Shown: one piece after another, positions 50,063 to 59,015 of the stretch
Numbering within the stretch: the first letter of the stretch is position 1
Layout of the letters: the number at the start of each line of letters is the position of its first letter
Source: DATMER01 sp031390755
GTDB taxonomy: Bacteria; Acidobacteriota; Thermoanaerobaculia; Multivoradales; UBA5704
Length of the DNA: 64,000 bases
Assembly (NCBI GenBank): GCA_031390755.1
Contig: JANMTS010000105.1
Location: 62,001 to 126,000, forward strand
Reading direction: 5' to 3'
Notes under the pieces: generated by a model
Told to the model about the DNA's origin: nothing
Database searches by the model: none
What the model saw: only the letters and a program-made list of their open reading frames with translations
Program-made: the position numbers and the translations under genes

Positions 50063-51973
50063 TCACGGGCTCAACCGGCGCGGGCGCAGCGGCAGGAAGA
50101 CCTTCATCCAGGCGCCGCCCCCGGGCCGGTTCGCCGCCGCCACCTCGCCGCCGTGCTGCTCCACGATCCGCTGCACGATGGACAGGCCCAGGCCCGTGCC
50201 GCCGCGCCGCCGGGTGAAGAACGGCTCGAAGACGTGGTGCAGGTCGCCGGGCAGGAACCCCGGACCGGAGTCCTCGACCACGAACCGCACGCCGTCGCGC
50301 TCGCCGGCCGCCGGCTCCGCCCGCAGCACCACCGAGGAGTCGCGGGGGGAGTGCTGTATAGCATTCTCCAACAAATTCTGGAAGACCTGGGCGATCCGGC
50401 CGCGGTCGACGTGCAGCATCGGCAGGTCGGCCCGCAGGTCTGTCCGCAGGTCTGTGGATACCTCGGGCCGCACGGTGACGCCGGCCTCGCCGGCCAGATG
50501 GCCGCACGCGGCGCACGCCGCCGCGATGATGTCGTCCGGCGCCAGGGCGGCGAGGTCCAGGCGCGCCGGCTTGCCGTACTCCAGGAGCTGCCTCATGAGC
50601 TCGCTCAGCCGGCGCACCTCCACCTGGAGGACGTCGAAGTAGCGGCGGAAGGCCTTGCGGCTCCCGACGCTCGACTCGAACGCGTCGAGGGTGGCGGAGA
50701 TTCCAAAGAGAGGATTACGCACTTCGTGGGCGACTCCCGCCACCAGCGCTCCCATGGCCGACATGGTCTCGCTGCGGCGCAGCGACTCCTGGAGGCGGAC
50801 GAGGTCGGTGATGTCGCGCGCCACGACCACGACGCCGTCCTGGCCGTCGGGGCTGGTGACCGGGCTCATGGAGATGTCCCAGAAGCGGTTCTGGTCGTCC
50901 CTCGCCTGGACCGATCCCGCGGCGCCGGTGTCCTCGATCTCCGAGAGAAGATCGTGGATGGCCAGCCAGGGCTGGGTGTCGCCGAGGATCGCGAGCGGGT
51001 GATAGACGGCCTCCTCGAAGCCGATGCCGGCGAGGTCGCGTGCCGCCCGGTTCATCCGGATGATGCGGCCGTCGATCTCGATGAGCAGGAGCGGGTGGGT
51101 GAGCGCGTCGAAGGTGAGGCGCCACTCCTGGGCCGAGATGCGCAGGGCGCGCTGGAGCTTCTCCTGGCGCAGCCCGGCGCGGCGGCGGGCCTGCTGCTCG
51201 CGCTCGCGCTCCACCGCCACGGCCAGGAGGGTCGCCACGGAGCGCAGGAAGCTCTCCTCTTCCAGGCCGAACGTCTGACCGGGCTGGGTGCGCGCCAGGA
51301 GAACGCCCCAGGGCCGGCCGCGCCCGGGGATCGGCACGACGCTCGTGGCCAGCTCGATCTCCGGGTCGGTCTGGTCACCCTTGTGGTCCTTGCGCTCAAC
51401 GATGACACAGCCGGCCAGGTCCAGCGCCTGCCGCGTGCGCCGCGCGGCCTCGTCGAGCAGCGCGGGGATGGGGGTGCCTTCGAGCGCGTGGCGACCCAGA
51501 TCCGCGACCACGGACTGCTGGTCGGCGCGCCGCCGCAGCTCGATCTCGGAGGCCTTGAGGTGGGTGATGTCGGTGAAGGAGACCGCCACCGCATAGGGAT
51601 CGGGATCGTCGGCGCGGCGCAGCGGCCGGGAGTTGAGCGAGATCCACGAGCGCGTGCCATCGTTCCGCTCGATGCCCATGATGACCCGCGAGCAGGGCTG
51701 CCCGGTGAGCAGCGTGATGGTCGCCGGATGGCTCTCGGGCTCGAACCGGCTGCCGTCCTCCCGGATCGCCCGCCAGCCCGGATTGCGGGCGGTGCGGCCG
51801 AGGATCTGCCCTTCGGGCAGGCCGAGGATGCGGCAGGCGGACGCGTTGCAGCTGGAGATGGAGCCGTCCGCCTCGTGCAGGACGATCCCCTCCTCCAGGG
51901 CGGCGACCACCGCGCGAAAGCGCTCCTCGCTCTCCCGCAGCGCGCTCTCGGCGGCTTCTCGGCTCTTCGGCAT
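50063..51973 (-). CDS. PAS/GAF sensor histidine kinase
   Basis: A 636-residue soluble kinase. Two PAS domains (about 15-130 and 280-395) flank a GAF-like segment (about 150-265). HisKA has the phospho-His in VAGVAHEVRNPLFGIS, and HATPase_c has N box NLLENAIQHSP, G1 VEDSGPGFLPG and G2 GGTGLGLSIV. There is no membrane segment, so it senses a cytoplasmic signal. ATG 51973 has TATAAT 12 bp upstream, in a divergent arrangement with the HDAC-fusion promoter. It likely phosphorylates the downstream receiver. Confidence 0.93.
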   Translation of the reverse strand: MPKSREAAESALRESEERFRAVVAALEEGIVLHEADGSISSCNASACRILGLPEGQILGRTARNPGWRAIREDGSRFEPESHPATITLLTGQPCSRVIMGIERNDGTRSWISLNSRPLRRADDPDPYAVAVSFTDITHLKASEIELRRRADQQSVVADLGRHALEGTPIPALLDEAARRTRQALDLAGCVIVERKDHKGDQTDPEIELATSVVPIPGRGRPWGVLLARTQPGQTFGLEEESFLRSVATLLAVAVEREREQQARRRAGLRQEKLQRALRISAQEWRLTFDALTHPLLLIEIDGRIIRMNRAARDLAGIGFEEAVYHPLAILGDTQPWLAIHDLLSEIEDTGAAGSVQARDDQNRFWDISMSPVTSPDGQDGVVVVARDITDLVRLQESLRRSETMSAMGALVAGVAHEVRNPLFGISATLDAFESSVGSRKAFRRYFDVLQVEVRRLSELMRQLLEYGKPARLDLAALAPDDIIAAACAACGHLAGEAGVTVRPEVSTDLRTDLRADLPMLHVDRGRIAQVFQNLLENAIQHSPRDSSVVLRAEPAAGERDGVRFVVEDSGPGFLPGDLHHVFEPFFTRRRGGTGLGLSIVQRIVEQHGGEVAAANRPGGGAWMKVFLPLRPRRLSP

Positions 51974-52019
51974 GATGGGCTGACTATTATAGGGCGGTTG
52001 CTCTCAGCCGGTTATGAAG

Positions 52020-52025
52020 TAAGCT
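52020..52025 (+). promoter_or_regulatory. TAAGCT box, leaderless GTG start at 52033
   Basis: TAAGCT is 7 bp before a GTG start without Shine-Dalgarno. On the other strand TATAAT (51991-51986) points to the sensor kinase gene. Confidence 0.45.
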
Positions 52026-52032
52026 GCCCCGC

Positions 52033-53871
52033 GTGGGATTCCCGTCCGGGACTCTGGAGAGGTGGCTGCGGCGCGGGCGTCGGCGGCTCTTCCGCCCGCG
52101 CGTGGACTTCGTCTACAGCCGGCGCTATCAGATCGAGCTGCCCGGCGCCGCCTACGACAACCGCCGCGGCGAGCGGATCCTGACCTTCCTGGACTCCAGC
52201 GGTCTGCTCGACGCAAAGTCGGTCCACCGCCCCGAGCCGGCCACGTTCCGCCACCTGCGCCGGGTCCACTCCGACGACTACCTCGACTCCCTGAACCAGC
52301 CGGGCTCCCTGACCTCGGTGATCGGCTTCGCGATCGCCGAGCACGCGGCGGACCGCATCCTCGACGCCCAGCGGGCCATGGCGGGCGGCACGCTGATGGC
52401 CGCCCGCCTCGCGCTCGGTGCCGACCGCGAGGATGGAGGGATCGCCATCAACCTCGGCGGCGGCCTGCACCACGCGTTCGCCGACAAGGGGGAGCGCTTC
52501 TGCGTCTTCAACGACGTGGCCGTGGCGGTGGCCGACCTCCGCCACGCGGGTTACGGCGGCCGCATCCTGGTCGTCGACCTCGATCTTCACGACGGGGACG
52601 GCACGCGGGCGCTGTTCGCCGCCGATCCCACGGTCCACACGTTCTCGATCCACAACCAGACGAACGGCACCGAGGACGCCATCGCGGCCACGATCGTGGA
52701 GCTGCCTGGCGAGGTCGAGGACGGCGACTACCTGGAGGCCCTGAGGAGCCGTCTTCCCGGCCTGCTCAAGAGCTTCGACCCCGGCCTCGTGATCTATCTC
52801 GCGGGGTGCGACCCGGCGGCCGACGACCAGATCGGCAACTGGAAGATCTCGGCGGAGGGCATGCTGGAGCGCGATCTCTATGTGGCCGCCAAGGTGCGCG
52901 AGCGCCGGCTGCCGCTGGTGGTCGTGCTCGCGGGAGGGTACGGCTTCGAGGCCTGGCGCTACAGCGCGCGGTTCCTCTCGACCCTGCTCAACCGGGGGCG
53001 GCCGGTGGAGCCGCCGAGCACCGAGGAGATCACCCTGGTCCGCTACCGCCAGCTCGCCCGGGAGCTGGCGCCGCACGAGCTGACGGGCGAGGGCGGCGGG
53101 GACGGCGAAAGACCCGGGGACGACGACTGGGGCCTCACCGCCGAGGACATCCTGCCCGGACTGGCCGCGCCGCACCGGTCGCGCCGGCTGCTGGGCTACT
53201 ACTCCCTCCAGGGGCTGGAGCTGGCGCTCGAACGGGCGGGCATCCTCGATCGTCTCCGGAGCCTCGGCTTCTCCCAGCCGACGCTGGAGATCGACCTCGA
53301 CAATCCTTCGGGCGACACGGTCCGGCTGTACGGCGACGAGACGCGGTCCGAGCTGCTGCTCGAAAGTCGGGTGCGCATCGACCGCGCCACCGTGCCGCAC
53401 TCCGCCCTGCTGCGCATCGAGTGGCTGCTGATGCAGAACCCGCGCGCCAGCTTCACCCCCCAGCGGCCGCGGCTGCCCGGCCAGAAGCATCCCGGACTGG
53501 GCATCCTGCCGGACATCATGGCCCTGCTGGTCCTCGCCTGCGAGCGCCTGCAGCTCGAAGGCCTGCTCTTCGTGCCGGCCCACTTCAACACGGCCACCCA
53601 GGGCCGGCGGTATCTGCGCGTGCTGGCGCCGGAGGACGAGGCCTTCCTGCGCGCTCTGGAAAAGGCGCTGGCCGGGATGTCGCTGTCGGAGGCCTCCCAC
53701 TCGGTGGACGAGCGGCGGGTCCTGAACCGCCGGACCGGCCTCGCCGAGCCGTGGCGGAGCATGCCGATGGTCTACCCGCTCTCCGAGCGCCTGCGCGGCC
53801 TTGTCGCGGGCGACGACTACGAACGCAAGGTGGCCGAGGCCGCCGCGGGCTTCGACCTGAAGCTGACATGA
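52033..53871 (+). CDS. Histone-deacetylase-fold protein with unknown C-terminal domain
   Basis: A 612-residue protein. The N-terminal half (about 25-330) is an arginase-like HDAC domain with the active-site His pair in GGGLHHAFADKG, zinc ligands in VVDLDLHDGDGTRAL and the loop VVVLAGGYGFE. Such proteins deacetylate amines such as polyamines or acetoin-linked substrates. The C-terminal half (about 400-600) is a separate domain (LLMQNPRASFTPQRPRLPG, HPGLGILPDIMALLVLACER, FNTATQGRRYLRVLAPEDE) that I do not recognise by name. It is 85 bp upstream of the acyltransferase, separated by a dispersed repeat. Confidence 0.85.
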   Translation: MGFPSGTLERWLRRGRRRLFRPRVDFVYSRRYQIELPGAAYDNRRGERILTFLDSSGLLDAKSVHRPEPATFRHLRRVHSDDYLDSLNQPGSLTSVIGFAIAEHAADRILDAQRAMAGGTLMAARLALGADREDGGIAINLGGGLHHAFADKGERFCVFNDVAVAVADLRHAGYGGRILVVDLDLHDGDGTRALFAADPTVHTFSIHNQTNGTEDAIAATIVELPGEVEDGDYLEALRSRLPGLLKSFDPGLVIYLAGCDPAADDQIGNWKISAEGMLERDLYVAAKVRERRLPLVVVLAGGYGFEAWRYSARFLSTLLNRGRPVEPPSTEEITLVRYRQLARELAPHELTGEGGGDGERPGDDDWGLTAEDILPGLAAPHRSRRLLGYYSLQGLELALERAGILDRLRSLGFSQPTLEIDLDNPSGDTVRLYGDETRSELLLESRVRIDRATVPHSALLRIEWLLMQNPRASFTPQRPRLPGQKHPGLGILPDIMALLVLACERLQLEGLLFVPAHFNTATQGRRYLRVLAPEDEAFLRALEKALAGMSLSEASHSVDERRVLNRRTGLAEPWRSMPMVYPLSERLRGLVAGDDYERKVAEAAAGFDLKLT

Positions 53872-53873
53872 AA

Positions 53874-53939
53874 TTGATCCCATTCCCCCTCTCCCCAGCC
53901 CTCTCCCCAGTCCTCTCCTCAGTATTGGGGGAGAGGGGG
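53874..53939. repeat. CCCTCTCCC dispersed repeat, copy E
   Basis: Starts TTGATCCCATTCCCCC and carries several CTCTCCCC arms ending with GGGGGAGAGG (53929-53937). It is longer and less perfectly palindromic than copies at 35134 and 48578. It lies between the HDAC-fusion stop and the acyltransferase start. Confidence 0.7.
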
Positions 53940-53956
53940 CTTCCCAGAGCGCGGCC

Positions 53957-55390
53957 ATGGTGACGATCCCCCTCTGGCTCTTCCTTCTCCTGCTCGCGCT
54001 CGCGATCTGGGCGGCGCTCGACCGGATGCTCGTGCCGGGGGTCCGCTGGTATCTGCGCCAGCGGGCGAACCGGGTGATCGACGAGCTCAACACCCGGCTC
54101 AAGGTGGAGATCCGGTCCTTCCAGCGCACCCGGCGGAAGGTGCTGATCGACCGGCTGCTCTACGATCCCAAGGTGCTGGAGGCGGTGGATGCCCACAGCC
54201 GGGAGAAGGGCGAGCCGCGGGAGGTGGTGTTCGCCCGGGTGCGGCGCTACGCCCGCGAGATCGTGCCGGCGTTCAACGCCTACTTCTACTTCCGGATCGG
54301 CACCTGGATCTCCCGGCGCGTGGCGCAGTTTCTCTACCGGGTGCGCCTGGGCAGCTCGGACGAGGCCGGCCTGGCCACGGTGCCGCCGCAGTCGACGGTG
54401 GTCTTCCTCATGAACCACCGCTCGAACATGGACTACATCCTGGTCGCCTACCTGGCCGCGGACCGCACCTCGCTCTCCTACGCCGTGGGAGAGTGGGCGC
54501 GCATCTGGCCGCTCCAGACGCTCATCCGGGCGACCGGCGCCTACTTCGTCCGCCGCAGCTCGGGCGATCCGCTCTACCGCCGGGTGCTGGAGCGCTACAT
54601 CCACATGGCGACGTCGTCCGGAGTGACTCAGGCGGTCTACCCGGAGGGCGGGCTCTCCCGCGACGGCCGTCTGCGCAAGCCGAAGCTCGGCCTGCTCGAC
54701 TACATGCTGCGCGGCTTCGACCCCCAGGGCGACCGCGACCTCGTGTTCATCCCGGTCGGGATCAACTACGACCGCGTGCTCGAAGACCGGACGCTGCTCC
54801 TCGACGCGGAGCCTGCCAGCCCTCGGGTTCCGCGAAAGGGGAGCCTGGGCGCGGCGGCCACCACCCTCCGCTTCACCGTCCACAACCTCTGGCTCATGAT
54901 CCGCAGCCGCTGGCACCGCTTCGGCTACGCCTGCGTGAACTTCGGCACGCCGGTCTCGATGCGGCAGTATCTGAAGGATCTGGGAGTGGATCTCCGGACG
55001 CTCGACCGGGAGGCGCGGACGGCCCACCTGGAGCGGCTCGGAGAGACCCTGATGAAGGGCATCGGCGCGATCGTGCCGGTCCTGCCCGTGCCGCTGGTGG
55101 CCACGGTGTTTCTGGGAGCGACGGAGCCCATGTCCGAATTGGAGGTCAAGGTGCGGACGTTCCGCCTGATGACTGCGCTCCAGGAAGCGGGAGCCCAGGT
55201 CTACATCCCGCGCCGGGACCAGGACTACGCCATCCTGGCCGGTCTGCGGATGCTCCTCCAGCGCCGCCTGATCCAGGAGAAGGACGGCCTCTATACGATC
55301 CGGCAGGAGGAACGGCCGGCGCTCGGGTACTACGCCAACTCGATCGAGCATCTGCTGCCCGGTTACCCGAGAGGATACTCGGCAGGATAA
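53957..55390 (+). CDS. GPAT-like glycerol-3-phosphate acyltransferase
   Basis: A 477-residue membrane-associated acyltransferase. An N-terminal membrane helix (LFLLLLALAIWAALDRM) is followed by the HX4D motif in LMNHRSNMDYI, block II VRRSSGDPLYRRVLERY and the conserved glycerol-site PEGGLSRDGRLRKPK. Relatives such as PlsB use acyl-CoA or acyl-ACP to start phospholipid synthesis. The C-terminal third (GIGAIVPVLPVPLVATVFL on) is a helical extension. It follows the HDAC fusion, from which a role in regulated lipid synthesis may be guessed. Confidence 0.88.
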   Translation: MVTIPLWLFLLLLALAIWAALDRMLVPGVRWYLRQRANRVIDELNTRLKVEIRSFQRTRRKVLIDRLLYDPKVLEAVDAHSREKGEPREVVFARVRRYAREIVPAFNAYFYFRIGTWISRRVAQFLYRVRLGSSDEAGLATVPPQSTVVFLMNHRSNMDYILVAYLAADRTSLSYAVGEWARIWPLQTLIRATGAYFVRRSSGDPLYRRVLERYIHMATSSGVTQAVYPEGGLSRDGRLRKPKLGLLDYMLRGFDPQGDRDLVFIPVGINYDRVLEDRTLLLDAEPASPRVPRKGSLGAAATTLRFTVHNLWLMIRSRWHRFGYACVNFGTPVSMRQYLKDLGVDLRTLDREARTAHLERLGETLMKGIGAIVPVLPVPLVATVFLGATEPMSELEVKVRTFRLMTALQEAGAQVYIPRRDQDYAILAGLRMLLQRRLIQEKDGLYTIRQEERPALGYYANSIEHLLPGYPRGYSAG

Positions 55391-55423
55391 ACTCGCGGAG
55401 AGTCCCGCCGTATTGAGTCCGTG

Positions 55424-56584
55424 ATGAGCAAGAAGGTCCGCGCCCCCAAACCTAGTACCGTCAACCGCCTGGAGCGGTTCGTCCACGAGTACACGGCCGG
55501 TTTCGAGGGCCGCGACCTGCGGCGTCTCTTCGACCGGGATGCGACCCGCGCCTACAAGGTGCTGGTCCGCGGGCACGAGGACACGTCCGAGCCCAAAGGC
55601 CACCTCGGCCGCTTCTTCTATCGCATCAAGCTCGCCTTCCTCGGACTCTCCTACAAGCTCACCCCGGCGCGGCGCATCGTCTTCGCGGCGTCGCTCCTCG
55701 CCTTCCTCCTGGGGTTCGTGGACGATCCGCAGGTCGTGATGTCGCGGGGCAAGACCGAGTGGAGCCTGGATTTCTCGCCGCTCTGGTTCGGGTTGAGCCT
55801 CGCGATGATGATCTATCTGCTCGCCCTGGAGCTGGTGGACCGCATCCGGGTGCGCGACGAATTGGAGGTTGCGCGCGAGCTCCAGGTGGAGCTGCTGCCG
55901 CACGACGTGCCGCCGATCCCCGGCTACGACTTCGCCCACTCGTACCGCACGGCGAACGAGGTAGGCGGCGACTATTACGATCTCACTCCGCTGCCGGACG
56001 GCCGGGTCGCCCTGCTGGTCGGGGACGCGAGCGGCCACGGCATGGCCGCGGGGCTGGTGATGGCGATCGCCAACGCCACCCTGAAAACGGCGCTGGACAT
56101 CGACCCCAGGCCGGAGCGGGTTCTGGAGCTGCTCAACCGCACGCTCTGCCGGACCGGCACGAGCCGGACCTTCATGAGCGTCTTCTATGCGCTGCTGGAC
56201 CCGGCGACCGGGACGCTGGAGCACGTCTGCGCCGGCCATCCGTTTCCGGTGCTGCGGCGGGCGGACGGCACGCTGCTGGAGCTGGGGTGCGGCGGGTTTC
56301 CGCTGGGGATGAAGGAGCCGCTGGAGCTGCGGCCGGCGACGGTCACCCTGGAGCCGGGCGACTCGCTCGTCCTCTACACGGATGGTCTGGCCGAGGCTCT
56401 CGATCCGCAGGGCCGGCAGGCGTTCGGCTACGACCGGATCTCCGACCTCACCCGCGAGGGCGGCTCGCCGCGGATTCTCCACGAGAGAATTCTCCGGGCC
56501 TTCGACAGCCACGTGGGCGGCGAGCCGCTGTTGGACGACCTGACTCTACTCGTCGCAGCCCGCCTCCCCCCGCTGCCGGTTTGA
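55424..56584 (+). CDS. SpoIIE-type PP2C phosphatase, membrane-anchored
   Basis: A 386-residue phosphatase. Two membrane helices (about 75-95, FAASLLAFLLGFVDDP, and 115-140, LSLAMMIYLLALELVDRI) anchor a cytosolic SpoIIE domain with the metal sites in VGGDYYDLTPLPDG, LVGDASGHGMAAGLVMAIA and VLYTDGLAEALD plus the final LDDLTLLV. Such proteins dephosphorylate anti-anti-sigma factors; a SpoIIAA-like protein is in the window but at 32.5 kb. The ATG at 55424 is used; GTG 55421 is an equivalent start. It may be the last gene of a unit with the acyltransferase. Confidence 0.92.
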   Translation: MSKKVRAPKPSTVNRLERFVHEYTAGFEGRDLRRLFDRDATRAYKVLVRGHEDTSEPKGHLGRFFYRIKLAFLGLSYKLTPARRIVFAASLLAFLLGFVDDPQVVMSRGKTEWSLDFSPLWFGLSLAMMIYLLALELVDRIRVRDELEVARELQVELLPHDVPPIPGYDFAHSYRTANEVGGDYYDLTPLPDGRVALLVGDASGHGMAAGLVMAIANATLKTALDIDPRPERVLELLNRTLCRTGTSRTFMSVFYALLDPATGTLEHVCAGHPFPVLRRADGTLLELGCGGFPLGMKEPLELRPATVTLEPGDSLVLYTDGLAEALDPQGRQAFGYDRISDLTREGGSPRILHERILRAFDSHVGGEPLLDDLTLLVAARLPPLPV

Positions 56585-56588
56585 ACGC

Positions 56589-56680
56589 TGTAGGGGCAAC
56601 CCTTGTGGTTGCCCTTCCTGCGGTTCCTTGGGGCGTTGATCTCGGACCCAAGAGGGCAGGCACAAGGCCTGCCCCTACAG
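56589..56680. repeat. ACAAG-loop hairpins, copies 2 and 3 (inverted pair)
   Basis: Copy 2 (56594-56614) has an 8-bp stem GGGCAACC/GGTTGCCC with loop CTTGT, the complement of ACAAG. Copy 3 (56654-56674) has an 8-bp stem GGGCAGGC/GCCTGCCC with loop ACAAG. Both are bounded by CTGTAGGGGC or GCCCCTACAG, so they form an inverted pair. Stem sequences differ between copies but stay complementary. Confidence 0.8.
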
Positions 56681-56737
56681 TCATCAACGTGGCGTCCGGC
56701 GTCCGGCGCTCCTGCCGCGCAGGCGCCTGGCCCCCCT

Positions 56738-58195
56738 CTACTCCCTCTCGACCACCATCGCGAAGCCCACGCCGCCGGCCGCGCAGACCGTGGCCAAGCC
56801 CAGGTTCTGGCCGCGGCGGCGCAGCTCGTAGAGAAGCTGCATGGCGACCCGGGCTCCCGTGGCGCCGAAGGGGTGGCCGATGGAGATCGAGCCGCCGGTG
56901 ACGTTGAAGCGGTCGAAGTCGACCACGCCGAGCGGCTCGCTCCGGCCCAGCTCCTCCTGCGCGAACTTCTTCGAGGCGAAGGCCTTCATGTTGGAGAGGA
57001 TCTGCGCGGCGAACGCCTCGTGCATCTCGATCAGGTCCATGTCCCGGAGCTTCAGCCCGGCCGCGTCGAGAGCCGCGGGCGCGGCGTAGGCCGGGCCCTG
57101 GAGGAGCTGGTCCCCGGGGTTGAGCGCCGTGAACGCGTACGAGCGGATGTAGCCGAGTGGGGTCAAGCCCAGCGCCTTGGCCTTCTCCTCGCTCATCAGC
57201 AGCACGGCCGAGCCGCCGTCGGTCAGCGGGCTGGAGTTGCCGGCGGTGAGCGTGCCGTAGCGGCGGTCGAACACCGGCTTGAGCTTCTCCAGGGCTTCGA
57301 GGGTCGAGTCGCCGCGGATGCCGTTGTCCGCCGTGACCGCCTTGTCGTAGCGCGGCGGCGGGAAGGCTGCGGCGATCTGCTTGCCGAGCCGGCCGTCGGC
57401 CGTGGCCGCGGCGGCCCGCTGGTGGGAGAGGAGCGCGATCTCGTCCTGGGCGCGGCGGGAGATGTCGTTCTCCTTGGCCATCTTCTCCGCGGACTCGCCC
57501 ATGCTCATCCCGGTCGTGTACTCGGCGATCGCCGGGGCCACGGGAGCCAGATCCGCCGGCCGCAGCTTGCCCAGCGCGCCCATCTTCGCGGGCAGGGTCT
57601 TGGCCTTGTTCAGCTCCATGAAGGAGCGCGCCGCCTTGCGCGAGAACTGGATCGGGACGTTCGAGAGCGACTCGGCGCCGCCCGCGAGCACCACGTCGGC
57701 CTCGCCGGAGAGGATGGCGCCGGCCGCGAAGGTCATCGCCCGCGTCGACGACGCGCAGGCCAGGTTCACGGTCACGCCGGGGATGCTGAACGGCAGCGAG
57801 GTGCGGAAGACGACCTCGCGCCCCAGGTTCGGAGCATGCAGGGCCGGCACCACCACGCCGAAGACCGAGAGGTCGATCTCCTCGGGGTCGATCCCGGACC
57901 GCGCCACCAGCTCGGCGGCGGCGGCGCTCGCCAAGTCGATCACGTCCATGTTCATGAAGTCGGTGCCCGACTTGATGAAGGGCGTGCGGCAGCCGTCCAC
58001 GATCGCCACCCGGCCGCGGGGGCCCTTGAGATCCTGGCGGCCGGAGACGCGGGTCTTCACCGGCTTGCCGCTGCCGCGGGTCCAGACGGTGTCGGCGCGC
58101 TCCGCGACCTCCTCCAGTGCGGAGGCGTTGTTGGGACGGCGCAAGGGCGCGGGGGGCTGCGCTTGAACCTGTTGGACCTGATTGCTCTCGGCCAT
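56738..58195 (-). CDS. fadI: Acetyl-CoA C-acyltransferase (FadI-type thiolase)
   Basis: A 485-residue thiolase of the FadI/trifunctional beta type. The first catalytic Cys is in NLACASSTRAM, the His in GHPFGATGARVA and the second Cys in TVCAAGGVGFAMV. It carries the N-terminal extension (LKGPRGRVAIVDGCRTPF) and length of the FadI group. It cleaves 3-ketoacyl-CoA in beta-oxidation. A GAGGAG Shine-Dalgarno precedes the start. No fadJ is visible nearby; the upstream genes are a PHA-region protein and a truncated adenylating enzyme on the same strand. Confidence 0.94.
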   Translation of the reverse strand: MAESNQVQQVQAQPPAPLRRPNNASALEEVAERADTVWTRGSGKPVKTRVSGRQDLKGPRGRVAIVDGCRTPFIKSGTDFMNMDVIDLASAAAAELVARSGIDPEEIDLSVFGVVVPALHAPNLGREVVFRTSLPFSIPGVTVNLACASSTRAMTFAAGAILSGEADVVLAGGAESLSNVPIQFSRKAARSFMELNKAKTLPAKMGALGKLRPADLAPVAPAIAEYTTGMSMGESAEKMAKENDISRRAQDEIALLSHQRAAAATADGRLGKQIAAAFPPPRYDKAVTADNGIRGDSTLEALEKLKPVFDRRYGTLTAGNSSPLTDGGSAVLLMSEEKAKALGLTPLGYIRSYAFTALNPGDQLLQGPAYAAPAALDAAGLKLRDMDLIEMHEAFAAQILSNMKAFASKKFAQEELGRSEPLGVVDFDRFNVTGGSISIGHPFGATGARVAMQLLYELRRRGQNLGLATVCAAGGVGFAMVVERE

Positions 58196-58232
58196 GACGA
58201 TCTCCTCTCAACCGCCTTCTATACCATCTACG

Positions 58233-59015
58233 TCACACTGCGGCAAGAACCCCGGTCCGCACCCCCCTCGATTCCCAGAACCCGCGGTCAGCTTCGGAGG
58301 GCGGTCCGCCGCTCCACAGCACGGTTCTGAGCCGTCCGAACGGCAGGCGGCCCTTCCGCCGGCTCCAGAACGGCGGCCGCTCTTCTTCCGCAGCGCGGCG
58401 GAAGGCGGCGACCTCCCGGGCGTTGCCGCAGAAGAGGGTCGGCCGCGCCCAGACCGCGGAGCCGACCAGGCTCTCCGGAGTCGGAGAGAGCAGGAGCGCC
58501 GCACCGTAGACCGTCGACCACGAGAGCAGGGCCCGGGCCGCGCCCAGCTCCGGGGACCGGCCGAGCACGGCGATCTCCCGCTCCCCATCCCCGGGAGCGA
58601 GAGAATTCTGTAGGCTGGAGGCCGCGGCGAGCAGTCGCTCCTGGGTAACGTCCCTTTCGATCCCTTCCGAGAGCAGGACGCGACCGCCTGGACGCTCGGG
58701 CAACGCGTCACGGCCGTCGGAATCCCAGGCGGGAAGCTGGACGGTCCGGCCGGAGCCGGCCAGGGGTGCCGAGACCAGGCCTGCCGCCTGGATCGCCAGG
58801 TCGAGCACGACGGCCTCGGGACGGGGGCTCCAGCCGAAATCGATGCGAGAGGCTTCAGGGGACCGGCTGGCGAGGGCGTCGGCCCAGAGCGTCAGATTGC
58901 GGGCGGCCCGGCCCCACGAGCACCACGGCCAGTGCCACCCTTCGGAGCGGAACAGCCAGGGGTCCTCGGGGTGGCGGGTGGCGTGATCGAACAGGGCGGA
59001 GGGGAGGGTGGTCAG
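58233..59015 (-). CDS. Truncated AMP-binding enzyme homologue, CTG start inferred
   Basis: A 260-residue protein that resembles the N-terminal half of acyl-CoA synthetases (FDHATRHPEDPWLFRSEG, AVVLDLAIQAAGLVSAPL, RPTLFCGNAREVAAF, RLRTVLWSGGPPS) but ends before the C-terminal domain and lacks the Ser/Thr-rich TSGTTGxPK ATP loop. It may be a decaying or repurposed enzyme. No ATG or GTG is available near the N-terminus; a CTG at 59015 would overlap the upstream stop (CTGA) like other coupled pairs here. The call of start is therefore uncertain. Confidence 0.6.
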   Translation of the reverse strand: MTTLPSALFDHATRHPEDPWLFRSEGWHWPWCSWGRAARNLTLWADALASRSPEASRIDFGWSPRPEAVVLDLAIQAAGLVSAPLAGSGRTVQLPAWDSDGRDALPERPGGRVLLSEGIERDVTQERLLAAASSLQNSLAPGDGEREIAVLGRSPELGAARALLSWSTVYGAALLLSPTPESLVGSAVWARPTLFCGNAREVAAFRRAAEEERPPFWSRRKGRLPFGRLRTVLWSGGPPSEADRGFWESRGVRTGVLAAV

